Both the position numbers and the translations under genes were made by a program. From positions 1-29,266 of the forward strand of contig JAYMTF010000844.1 in assembly GCA_036897485.1 (NCBI GenBank): 29,266 nt of DNA, given 5' to 3'. Under the pieces are notes generated by a model that saw nothing but the letters and a program-made list of their open reading frames with translations, was not told where the DNA came from and did not search any database. Below, one piece after another: positions 12,301 to 19,862 of this stretch. Origin of the DNA: Pelargonium nanum. Taxonomy: Eukaryota > Streptophyta > Magnoliopsida > Geraniales > Geraniaceae. How positions within the stretch are numbered: position 1 is the first letter of the stretch; each line of letters starts with the position of its first letter.

Positions 12301-15138
12301 CTTTTCCATCCAGTCTCCTCGCCTGCTTTCACAGTGCGGAAGTACTTGTAGTAAATAATAGCTGGTTCCAAGAAGACTCACCACATGAAGGAGAAGGGCC
12401 AGTAGTCGCCAATGAAATTAAGGAGTCTAATAATACTGATCAAACAGTAATATTTCCTCAGTTGAAACAGCTACAATTCTATCATCTCTATGGATTGAAG
12501 TATATTGACAAAGAAGGGTTAGAATTTATTGAGGAACTTATCTCTCTAACAGTGGGTGAATGTCATCGTCTGACAAACTTAGTAATGGGCTCAGTATCTT
12601 TTAAATTCTTGACGTTTTTGAACGTTCACCGTTGTGCTGGATTGATAAATTTATTACAGCCCTCAACAGCTAGAAGTTTGGAGCAACTTGAGTACCTGAC
12701 AATAAGGGAATGCCAAATGATAGAAGAAATAGTGGCAGGCGATGGAGATCATGATTCACAAGATGAGATTATTTTCAGTAGATTGGAGTCTTTGCATCTA
12801 GTAGAATTATGGACACTCACAAACTTCTGCACTGGTAATTACACCTTCAAATTCCCTTCATTAAAAGAAGTAAATGTGGAAAACTGCCCCAATATGAGGA
12901 CCTTTTGTGGAGGAATAGCATGCACTCCAGAGCTATACATATACTACAAGAATGGTATAGATAAGTGTGAGAAGGATTGGACAGATGACCTTAATACTAC
13001 TATGCAGCATTTTTCAGGAATGGTATGTCTCTGTTCATCATCTACAATTCTTTTTCTCTCCTACTGTTTTGTTTCATTCTTTTCAAAATGAAGTTTTAAT
13101 GAGAATTTTATTTGATGGTATGTGATTGGTTTTTCAGCTCCCGTCCAACTTGGAGGAAGTGACTATAAGAAGCAAGGACATGAAGATGATAATGAGTCAA
13201 TATCACCATTTTTTCGATCCAATAATGTTAGAAATAACCGAGTTTCCTGATGGATCAGTTGCTTTTCCATCCGAGTTACTTACCAGATTTTCCAATCTGA
13301 ACGGACTTAGAGTAAGGGATTGCTTATTCAAAGAGATTTTCCCATGTGAAGTAGAAGTGTGACGTCTTGCTCATTTAACAAATCTAGAACTCCATAATCT
13401 GCCTGAATTGAAGTATATCTGGACAGATGACTCGCCATTGATCCCAGTTCTTGAGAAACTTGTCACTCTAGTTGTCTCGGGATGTTCTCGTCTATCAAAT
13501 TTAGTACCACAATGCTCAGTCTCTTTCAAATTTCTTATGTATTTGACTGTAGTGGATTGTGATGGATTAATAAATCTAATACATTCCTCAACAGCTAGAA
13601 GTTTGAAACAACTCAGAGAGCTGTGCGTAATTGGATGCCAAATGATAGAAGAAATAGTGGCAGGCGATGGATATGACTCGGAAGGAGAGATTATTTTCAG
13701 TCGGTTGGAATCTTTGGAGCTTGGAGACTTACCAAGGCTCACAAATTTCTGCACTGGTAATTACGCTTTCAATTTTCCTATATTGTCAGTAGTAATTGTG
13801 AGACAGTGCCCCAATATGAGGAATTTTTGTGGAGGAAATGCAAGCACACCAAAGCTAGAGACAGTATACTTGACAGATTCTAAGAATGAAGAGTGTTGGG
13901 CGGGTGACCTTAATACTACTATAGAACTGGTATTTTCAGATATGGTATGTCTTTGTCGATACTCTACATTTCCTTACCTCTACCATCATATAGAATTTGT
14001 GTTCTTTCTTTTTAGGTGTACTTCATTTTCGTAGAACAAGTAACATACCATGCACTTCTCTTTTTCTCAATTTCAGGAGGTTCAAAGAGAAACCACTGCT
14101 GCTCCAAGTACCTTGCTAACCAACCATTTTGAAGCGGAAGCTCAAATCCGAGAGAAGCCAAATGAGAATGCTGGAAAGGAGATTGAGGAGACTTGTGGGG
14201 AACTAACTGAGGCAGGAAATGAAGATGAGATTTTTGAAAATGGCATTAAGCCAGAAAAAGAAATTGAGGTTTGTGAGATGGCTTTTGAGCCAAAGGAAGG
14301 GGTTGAGAATTTTGAGAAGTGGAATGAACCAAGAAAGGGAACTGAAGTTTGTAAGGAAGGAAATAAGGTTGACATTTGTGGTAAGGACAGAAATACAGGA
14401 AAGGTGGTTGATACTTGTGAGAAAGGTAAAGGAAAAGAACCTGAAATTTGTGACAAGAAGGTCATGGAGCCTTCAGGAAAGGAGGGCGAGACTTCAATCC
14501 ATCCTTGCCTCCAATCCAACATATCAGAAAAGTCTCATCTTTATTCCCAAGGTCATGCCAATAGCTCCTTTAGAACATTTCCGCCATTTAGTCAAGAAAA
14601 TGAAAATTCACCGGAGACGACACCTCCACATTCAGATCCTACTTCTCTTAGTCTAGCTGAAGAACAAACCATTGTAGGGCCTAATCCTCCTCAAGATGTT
14701 TCTTCTTCCTCGCAAGTAATCCCAACAAGTACTCATCCTGTCACGAGTTTTTCTCTCGGCACAACAGCTGGAACTAGCGCTGCAGCATCACATTCTCAGC
14801 CTAAGGATTTTCAGGGATCGCTTGTCACTAAAAAATTTATTCCATTGTTCAGTAAAGTTCTTCAAATTCTTCAAACTCAACCACGGAAGAGCCTGAATGC
14901 AGAAGAGGTCCAATTTATGGAGGATGCTTATCGTGATCTGTCTGACATGAATTTTCCTGTGGAATGGCTCTGTCCTTACCTTGAGGAGGCCAGGAAATGC
15001 TTATCAGTTGGAGAGAGAACAAAGGCGGTAGAGCTAAAGATTGTTGAAATAGAGGCACAACTTCAAGCACTGAAAGAGAAAAAGAAAGCCCTGGAAGAAG
15101 AAAGTGTCGATTTGGATAAACCATTGTATGATGATTGA
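6427..15138 (+). CDS. CC-NB-ARC-LRR immune receptor (RPS2/RPS5, At4g27190-like) with C-terminal extension; in-frame stop in exon 5
   Basis: A six-exon gene: 6427-9330, 9753-10499, 10956-11678, 12156-13022, 13138-13944, 14077-15138. All junctions are GT-AG and phase 0. It encodes an intracellular NLR of the RPS2/RPS5 clade, a nucleotide-switched sensor of pathogen effectors. CC spans residues 1 to about 140 and lacks EDVID. NB-ARC runs from about 160 to 480 with P-loop GFGGMGKTT (183-191), kinase-2 VLVILDDLW (256-264), RNBS-B GCKIILTSR (282-290), GLPL (344-347), RNBS-D FLLCGLM (404-410) and MHDV (467-470). LRRs follow through exon 5. TGA at 13360-13362 would end the protein after 1821 residues; the frame reopens at once and stays open to 15138, where the full coding length is 2369 codons before the stop codon. 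The gene could encode a truncated receptor, be a recent pseudogene allele, use exon-5 skipping, or contain a sequence error. Confidence 0.85.
9632..9726 (+). repeat. Relic of exon 1 inside NLR intron 1
   Basis: This stretch repeats exon-1 bases 9186-9272 almost exactly, from TCTACCACGACT through TTGACAACTGATGT. It has a few substitutions and one 8-nt insertion (GTGCCAAGAATCCAAGATGC against GTGCCAAGATGC). It lies in the 422-nt intron 1 and is followed by stops. It marks an old partial duplication of the exon 1 end. Confidence 0.92.
9753..10499 (+). CDS. NLR exon 2: LRR block
   Basis: 249 codons. Acceptor TTACTTGCAG precedes VSLPRLEELRLIEI and the donor is AAAAG|GTTGAT. It carries irregular plant LRRs of the clade, with pairs such as F/LP-L-L-L-L followed by (N/D)C and repeated KLR-W/RRFCW phrases. 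The block ends with an acidic stretch before the donor. It is phase 0 at both ends and a multiple of three in length. Confidence 0.88.
10956..11678 (+). CDS. NLR exon 3: LRR block
   Basis: 241 codons. Acceptor ACATTACAG precedes ANFPSLEILIIDYLNNIKS and the donor is CTAAAG|GTATGT. It repeats the exon 2 pattern: FPSLE start, LRCIWK phrase, MFPKLNRLHL, and a short tail. This indicates exon-sized units. Phase 0 at both ends. Confidence 0.88.
12156..13022 (+). CDS. NLR exon 4: LRR block, homologous to exon 5
   Basis: 289 codons. Acceptor TTTTTTCAG precedes LLSKLKCLVIKG and the donor is GGAATG|GTATGT. Its second half is very close to exon 5: shared SVSFKFL, TARSL, CQMIEEIVAGDG, EIIFSRLESL, LTNFCTGNY and DLNTT segments. 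The match continues into the following introns, so exon and splice site were duplicated together. Confidence 0.88.
13138..13944 (+). CDS. NLR exon 5: LRR block interrupted by TGA at 13360
   Basis: 269 codons including one in-frame stop. Acceptor TTTTTCAG precedes LPSNLEEVTIRSKD and the donor is GATATG|GTATGT. Codon 75 of the exon is TGA (13360-13362), directly followed by the expected LRR text RLAHLTNLELHNLPELKYIW in the same frame. No frameshift is involved. The aligned position in exon 4 lies in a variable acidic loop, so the lost residue cannot be told from the paralogous exon. A 40-nt GT-AG segment spanning the stop is too short to be a plausible plant intron. Confidence 0.85.
13360..13362 (+). 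other. Premature in-frame TGA in the NLR
   Basis: Reading in frame from 13138 gives GTA GAA GTG TGA CGT CTT. The 582 bases after it to the exon 5 donor, and all of exon 6, stay open in this frame, so the stop looks recent. The base after TGA is C, a context known to favour some read-through in plants, though the strongest contexts (UGA CUA, UGA CGG) are not matched. Confidence 0.93.
14077..15138 (+). CDS. NLR exon 6: C-terminal extension with acidic Cys repeats and coiled coil
   Basis: 353 codons plus TGA. Acceptor CAATTTCAG precedes EVQRETTAAPS. Exon-local residues 36-136 form a degenerate repeat of about 13 residues with (I/V)-E/D-x-C-E/K/G cores; Cys lie at 40, 66, 92, 101, 114 and 125. 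Residues 140-245 are rich in S, T, P and Q and look disordered. Residues 250-308 look helical (FIPLFSKVLQILQTQ, then LNAEEVQFMEDAYRDLSDMNFPVEWL). Residues 310-343 form a Glu/Lys/Leu coiled coil. The helical part resembles, from memory, the C-terminal helices of plant MATH/coiled-coil proteins and of NLRs carrying PEARLI-4/phospholipase-like tails. That link is an inference. The module lies downstream of the exon 5 stop, so it is made only by read-through, exon skipping or an intact allele. Confidence 0.75.
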   Translation, partial: EVQRETTAAPSTLLTNHFEAEAQIREKPNENAGKEIEETCGELTEAGNEDEIFENGIKPEKEIEVCEMAFEPKEGVENFEKWNEPRKGTEVCKEGNKVDICGKDRNTGKVVDTCEKGKGKEPEICDKKVMEPSGKEGETSIHPCLQSNISEKSHLYSQGHANSSFRTFPPFSQENENSPETTPPHSDPTSLSLAEEQTIVGPNPPQDVSSSSQVIPTSTHPVTSFSLGTTAGTSAAASHSQPKDFQGSLVTKKFIPLFSKVLQILQTQPRKSLNAEEVQFMEDAYRDLSDMNFPVEWLCPYLEEARKCLSVGERTKAVELKIVEIEAQLQALKEKKKALEEESVDLDKPLYDD

Positions 15139-15843
15139 ATTGCTGCCAGAATGGACAATTTTCAGTAGGTGCTTCATGTGCATCATCCATTTGAAGGTAA
15201 GATTTTCCTTTATATATCTATAGATATTTGCCACCGCAGGTATGGGAATTGAGAATGAAAGAAAATGTGTTTCATTTCAGGCATGAGTTTCTTTAGTTTA
15301 TTGAGGCGTTTTCATAACATTCAATTTGTCTCATACTCCTACTACATCCTATGCATTCTTGATGGCTAGACAGTTTTGATTATGCCTAATTTGGTTACCT
15401 AATCGTTATAATAGTATTAGTAAGGGTATAGGTTTAGCCCACATTTGGTTTTGGACTCCAATCAGCAGGCTTAACGTGTTTCATTGTGAAATTAGTGAAA
15501 GCTCAATGTTTTTTCTCTCAGCTTTGTGCAGAACTGCTGGTAGTAAAATTGACATCTTTTCAGTTTGAAGTTGAGCTCATAAATGATAAATCAATGCTAG
15601 CTGTCTTGTTAATAGTTTTGTTCGATGTATATGGTGCCTTCTTCTAAGTTCAAATTTCTTGACTTGTATTCTTTTGAGTCCAGATACCTGAGAACAATTG
15701 GAGCAAAAAATGGAGACATCCAAGTTAGAGCTAAAGATTGCAACAACTATCAACAGGGAAAGTGGCTTAAGACGCTTGTTTCTCTTAAGGTCAGAAGAAA
15801 GCTCTAGATGAAAAAAAAGGAGGCATTTGCCGTAAGTTCTTCT

Positions 15844-15849
15844 TTTATT
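15844..15849 (-). terminator. Candidate polyadenylation signal of the phytocyanin locus
   Basis: TTTATT on the + strand is AATAAA on the - strand, 71 bases past the phytocyanin stop at 15920-15922, a normal distance. Confidence 0.4.
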
Positions 15850-15861
15850 CAGATTAAATCA

Positions 15862-15867
15862 AATAAA
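15862..15867 (+). terminator. Candidate polyadenylation signal (NLR side)
   Basis: AATAAA on the + strand, 724 bases after the NLR stop codon. It is plausible only if the transcript runs this far. Confidence 0.25.
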
Positions 15868-15919
15868 TAGAATATGCCATCCCAATAATTATCAATTATA
15901 TTCATTCTAGACTAGTTAG

Positions 15920-16442
15920 CTAATTGAACAATTTTGGAATGTGAGGTAAATATGGGATAGGGGTAGGAGCTGGGCCTATATGTACTGAAACTTTCATTTG
16001 TCCTCTGTTGCAGTCTTGATCAACACTGGACAAGAAATAGTAATCACCTGCAGCTTTTGGTTTTATATAATCCAATCCAGATGTGTACACTGCTATGGGA
16101 TTCTTGGCGTTGCACGATTCGTAATCTTCTTTCTTCACTTGCACCACATTATGATCCGACTTTTTGTATCTAAAAACTGCACAGCATATAGATTCATATA
16201 AATAAAAGATTGATCATCAAGATATATGTATTGAGCATAAAGAAGATAAAGAAAAGACTTACCAATGGTGTCACCTTGAGTCAAGTAGTCAGGAACCATG
16301 ATGGAAAAATCGGATTAAAATCCCAGCCTTCGCGATATTGATTCGTGATCCAATATTCTGTGTGAATGTACCAGGAGACTGATAATTTGCTGCACATGAT
16401 GATCATCAACAACACCACCAACTGTAACTTTTGTAAAGCCAT
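15920..16442 (-). pseudogene. Phytocyanin (early nodulin-like / blue copper-like protein) with 1-nt frameshift in exon 1
   Basis: Two exons on the - strand: 16442-16263 and 16176-15920, with an 86-nt GT-AG intron. The intron falls in the GDTI|VFRYKK segment, where phytocyanin genes usually carry theirs. Exon 1 starts with a hydrophobic signal peptide (MALQKLQLVVLLMIIMCS). Exon 2 shows the plastocyanin-like end: VQVKKEDYESC, NPIAVY, DYYFLSSVDQDCNRGQ, then a short Pro-rich tail. Exon 1 shifts frame between GWDFNP and PDYLTQGDTI. A one-base loss in the A5/T5 run at 16305-16309 would explain it and leaves an exon of 180 nt where 181 fits the phase-1 intron. The usual Cys and His copper ligands are replaced (FLSS, QDC), so the ancestor was probably a non-copper ENODL-type secreted or membrane-anchored protein. 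A sequencing error is possible. Confidence 0.75.
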
Positions 16443-16535
16443 GAGTTGCAAATTAAGAAGAAGATTGAGAGAGCAATGAAAACTGCACTTGTTTATATTA
16501 TGTTTATTTGTGAATAATACAACTCACTTAAACCC

Positions 16536-16543
16536 TATATATA
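16536..16543 (-). promoter_or_regulatory. TATA box of the phytocyanin locus
   Basis: TATATATA, read on the - strand, lies 94 bases upstream of the ATG at 16442. A normal core promoter is therefore kept despite the broken frame. Confidence 0.6.
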
Positions 16544-16549
16544 CTGCAA

Positions 16550-17271
16550 ACAAAAGCTAATCCTGATCCTAATCCACTTTGGTTTAAAAAAAACTTTTAT
16601 TAACTTAATCCTATTCTAATTAAGGAAACTTAATCTATCATTTACTTTCCAAAATCCAAAAGGAATATGATGACATGGGAAATAGCCTGGAAATACACAT
16701 AATATTATTTTTCGTAGTTTATTGTTCTGTGGATTGCTTGTTCTGTGTAATTGGTGTTCTAGTTTTGGACTCCACTTGGAAGGAAAGAAGTTGATGTTTC
16801 ATTTATGTTGTTGCATGGAGGCTAACTTGAAAGCATCTTCTGGTCAAAGGTACTTACTCTGGGAATTCCCGCACAAATGACCACAAAGGCGTGTTCTTGA
16901 GCCACCTCCGACGATCAAGTCAGATAACTAAATAGGAAATAATCATTTAGAGACGGAAAATAAGAGAAAGTGGGTTACAAGCTCAATTATTTGTAACCAT
17001 TTGGGATCACCATGCTAATTTATTTAAAGTCCAAGAGTATGGTTGGTTGTTTTGGACATCCAAACTTTTAAGATGGACATGGTTTTTCTCAATGCAGTTT
17101 GAGATGTTCCCTATTGATGGCTAAAAGAAAATGAAAAATTCTGCTATATTACATAACCAAAAGGCTCATTTTACAGAGGTAATTTTGACTAGAAACTTGT
17201 AAGGAGTAATAAATGATAAATATGAACTAACATTTGCCATCTACTATGCAAAGCTAGAGTCCATCTTCAAT
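16550..17271. other. Intergenic region between phytocyanin and PNGase A genes
   Basis: Upstream DNA of the phytocyanin locus and downstream DNA of the PNGase A-like gene. AT-rich; I see no gene, tRNA or transposon end in it. Confidence 0.6.
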
Positions 17272-17277
17272 TTTATT
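17272..17277 (-). terminator. Candidate polyadenylation signal of the PNGase A-like gene
   Basis: TTTATT on the + strand is AATAAA on the - strand, 168 bases past the stop codon at 17445-17447, a usual 3' UTR length. Confidence 0.5.
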
Positions 17278-17444
17278 GCAAACAATTTAGCTGCTGTACA
17301 AGAATATCTACAAAAGTAACCGTCTTCCATAAACATGGCAACATAAACAAAAAAAAGAAAGATGATAGTTACATCTATCACAAGTACATTTATGAAGCAT
17401 CCACAGGGCCAATGATCTAAACTCGTTTTCCATGAACCGCTTAC

Positions 17445-19250
17445 TCAGAAGCTCGAAAAGCCCTTTGGAGTAGGCAAAGGCAACAATCTGCTGATAAGCC
17501 CGTAACTCGTAGGAGACTCTGTTTTCGACTTGCATGTATCTCTCACTTTATCATACAGAATAATGTAGTTCGAGCTACTCACGTTCCTGAAGTAGCAGAA
17601 CTTGCCGTCATATTTGTATACTTCTTGGGTACTCCCTAATCCACTGACCACTAAGTCGTTCTCTACAACCATAGTACCTTGTCCAGTCTGCAAATTGTTG
17701 AGAGAGCTCATTGAGAAACTAGTACCAACACCCTTGAATTTGTTTTCATTGAATCCCAATGTGAGATCTGTCACATACAAATAAGTTCCATTTCCTTGAT
17801 CCAAGTAGTCAGAGTACAAGAAAAGAGTAAAATTTTTGTTAGATTTGATCGAGTGGACAGTAGAGGCCGGAACCCTGGCATTGACGGTGTCATTGAAAAG
17901 AATGGTCTGATTCACAATCTGCAGATCCCCATCTTTCCCCATCAGCATTGAGTTACTGTACTTGAAGCCTTGATTTGATTTGGTCATAATTTTCCCATGA
18001 GAGGAGTTAACCCATCCCGTGGATGATATAGCCCTGAATGCAGTTGTTTCAAAAGTTCCATTCAAACCCGAGAAATTCAATACCTGAGTATCATCGCGAA
18101 AACTATTATGGCTCACAAGCTTCCCACTAGTCTTGGCGCTCTTATCATCCAACCAAAGATGCAAGTTAGCATCAATGTACCAAACATTCAATGCATTCGT
18201 GACACTAAACCCGAGCTTATGGCTCTTCCCATCCAATATCCTCCCGAGAAATGGTGTAATTTCGATGTCATAAGTAGGGAGGTCGAACGATCCAATGCCA
18301 GTAATGGGTCTCCAAAGGAGAGGATTGATGCCTCCAGTGTAAATTACAGTGAAGGGCCAAATAGCACCAACGACCTCCCCATCCAAACTCACCAAAACCT
18401 CCCGGAAAGGCCCGTTTCCGGGAGTATCCGTGAGGTTGTTCGCAGCAATGTACTCATTGGGAACATTCGCATACCAAAACTCATCATTCTCATGAAACGA
18501 AACATAAACCTCCAACACAGCCCTATACACATTTGGGGGAATTTTGAATTCCTTCAACCCTAAATCCGTCGAATTTACAATTTCGAACCAGTACCCATCA
18601 TTCAACGGTGGATTTCTCGAAATGGGCAAGATCAGATCCGCCACCGGACCGTCTCCGGTGACCGGATTTTCACTGACCTCAGCAGGATAAAAATGAACCG
18701 AAATGTTGACATGATAAACCCCAGTGTATGTACTATCAACAATGTTACCAAGATAAACAGCAAGTGTCTGATTCTTCATGAGCAGCGAATAGTACCTGGT
18801 AATGTCCTTCTCGACCGTCCAGACGATCCCGTTAGCTCTGGGCTCCGCCGTGCAGCTCCGGAGAAGCTCGGCGCCGCCGAGCCAGACCCCGAAAATGCGG
18901 TCAAATTGGGTTCCTTTGCAAGTGGCGGTCCATTGGAGGACGATTTTGGAGAAGTTGCGAGATGGGCAGGTGGTGGAGGGAGGGGTGTAGTTGGCGAGCA
19001 CCGGCGGGAGGCCATAGGTGTAGCCGAAATCGTGTTGGAGGAGGAGATAGGAGCAGGGTTTGGTTTTGGGGACTTGGATGGGTTTGGTTACTTCGAAGAA
19101 GACGGTTGGTGGAGTGGTGGCGTTGAGTGGTGTGGGTTGAGAGAGAAACGGTGGTCGGAGGAGGTGGCTCCGGCGAAGATTTGCGGCGGAGGTGCGGGGG
19201 TGGAGGAAGAGTATGGAGAGAGCGAGAGTGAAGAAGAAGGACGAAGCCAT
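17445..19250 (-). CDS. Peptide-N4-(N-acetyl-beta-glucosaminyl)asparagine amidase A-like protein (PNGase A)
   Basis: An intact single-exon gene of 601 codons. Plant PNGase A cleaves the bond between Asn and the first GlcNAc of N-glycans, converting Asn to Asp. It is an acidic enzyme of the secretory pathway and apoplast/vacuole, best known from almond. The first 22 or so residues are a signal peptide (MASSFFFTLALSILFLHPRTSA). The PNGase A domain follows from about residue 48: FFEVTKPIQVPKTKPCSYLL, FGYTYG, then the family phrase FDRIFGVWLGGAELLRSCTAEP near 114-135, TGVYHVNISVHFYP, WFEIVNS, PNEYIAANNLTD and NPLLWRPITGIGSFDLPTYD. Many Asn-x-Ser/Thr sequons show that the protein is itself heavily glycosylated. 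The ATG at 19250 is the only one that yields the signal peptide. GC content at the 5' end is higher than its surroundings, common in intronless plant genes. Catalytic residues were not assigned. Confidence 0.94.
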   Translation of the reverse strand: MASSFFFTLALSILFLHPRTSAANLRRSHLLRPPFLSQPTPLNATTPPTVFFEVTKPIQVPKTKPCSYLLLQHDFGYTYGLPPVLANYTPPSTTCPSRNFSKIVLQWTATCKGTQFDRIFGVWLGGAELLRSCTAEPRANGIVWTVEKDITRYYSLLMKNQTLAVYLGNIVDSTYTGVYHVNISVHFYPAEVSENPVTGDGPVADLILPISRNPPLNDGYWFEIVNSTDLGLKEFKIPPNVYRAVLEVYVSFHENDEFWYANVPNEYIAANNLTDTPGNGPFREVLVSLDGEVVGAIWPFTVIYTGGINPLLWRPITGIGSFDLPTYDIEITPFLGRILDGKSHKLGFSVTNALNVWYIDANLHLWLDDKSAKTSGKLVSHNSFRDDTQVLNFSGLNGTFETTAFRAISSTGWVNSSHGKIMTKSNQGFKYSNSMLMGKDGDLQIVNQTILFNDTVNARVPASTVHSIKSNKNFTLFLYSDYLDQGNGTYLYVTDLTLGFNENKFKGVGTSFSMSSLNNLQTGQGTMVVENDLVVSGLGSTQEVYKYDGKFCYFRNVSSSNYIILYDKVRDTCKSKTESPTSYGLISRLLPLPTPKGFSSF

Positions 19251-19353
19251 GGAGAGTGAAGGATGGTTGTTGTGAGAATTGGTTTTGGTTCGTTGCTTGC
19301 TTTTGTTATTGGTTTTGTTGAGTGGTAGTTGGAGTGAAAACGGTGAAGCAAGG

Positions 19354-19359
19354 TTATAT
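19354..19359 (-). promoter_or_regulatory. Possible TATA box of the PNGase A-like gene
   Basis: ATATAA on the - strand, about 105 bases upstream of the ATG at 19250. Confidence 0.4.
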
Positions 19360-19610
19360 GATTTGGTCGTTTCTCCTCAAAATTTACATTGTGGAATTTC
19401 ATTATGCAACGTCAAAACAAAATTCAATCGGACTTCAAATCGATCTAACTGATATTTAAGTCGATTAGAATCGAATTCATCTTGAATGTGGGTCGATAAG
19501 GTCATTAATGATGTCGCTTTGTGACCAGTCAAAACACAGTCATATTGCCAATCAAGTTGATGCAGCTCTTTTAATGATGTCGCTTTTGGATAAGCATTTG
19601 TTCGCTGGTT

Positions 19611-19793
19611 TTGTGGCATATTTGGCTGACGCGCAATAGTCTCGTGTTCCAAAATGTGCTGGTTAGCGTTGGGGACACGATTTTGAATATAAAAAGCCTC
19701 AGCTTCTCGCTTCTTTCTACCATGAGTTTCAGATTGTCTGCTTTCTCTTCTTTCGATTCTTGGTGTCTTGATCATTTTACTATTTTGTATTAA
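19611..19793 (+). mobile_element. Relic of a LINE-type retrotransposon ORF (C-terminal W-IW--RN motif)
   Basis: The open stretch reads LWHIWLTRNSLVFQN, which matches the conserved end of plant non-LTR reverse-transcriptase proteins (W-x-I-W-x-x-R-N-x-x-x-F). The frame ends after about 60 codons, and I find no reverse-transcriptase core, poly-A tail or target-site duplication. It is best read as a short decayed fragment. Confidence 0.4.
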
Positions 19794-19812
19794 GTTTTTC
19801 GTTTTTCCTTTT

Positions 19813-19862
19813 CTCGGGCATCTGTACTTTTATTTTTCTCGGGCATCTGTACTTTTATTTTT
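19813..19862 (+). repeat. 25-bp perfect tandem duplication
   Basis: CTCGGGCATCTGTACTTTTA plus TTTTT occurs twice back to back, at 19813-19837 and 19838-19862. The identity suggests a recent slippage or duplication. No function is apparent. Confidence 0.95.

Larger units (their letters stand above)
15139..15900 (+). other. NLR 3' UTR, possibly spliced
   Basis: No further coding exon is needed after the stop at 15136-15138. TTTGAAG|GTAAGA at 15190-15202 is a strong donor and GAGTCCAG ending at 15683 a fair acceptor, so a 3' UTR intron is possible. An AATAAA at 15862-15867 could end such a transcript. The open frame at 15625-15807 has no recognisable domain and is probably untranslated. Confidence 0.3.

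Noticed and set aside
13351-13390. A 40-nt GT...AG segment that would remove the NLR stop as an intron
   Set aside because: Too short for a plant intron, and it would remove residues that match the LRR pattern after the stop.
13363-14034. A separate gene starting after the NLR stop
   Set aside because: The frame is the same as that of exon 5 before the stop and continues the same LRR text; there is no promoter or start ATG in front of it.
15625-15807. 60-codon open frame after the NLR as an additional coding exon
   Set aside because: No domain, the NLR already ends in a stop at 15136-15138, and the composition fits untranslated sequence.
18693-19259. A 188-codon open frame on the + strand opposite the PNGase A-like gene
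   Set aside because: It lies wholly antisense to the start of a clear PNGase A gene; its Gly/Glu-rich text is the mirror of that GC-rich coding sequence and has no domain.
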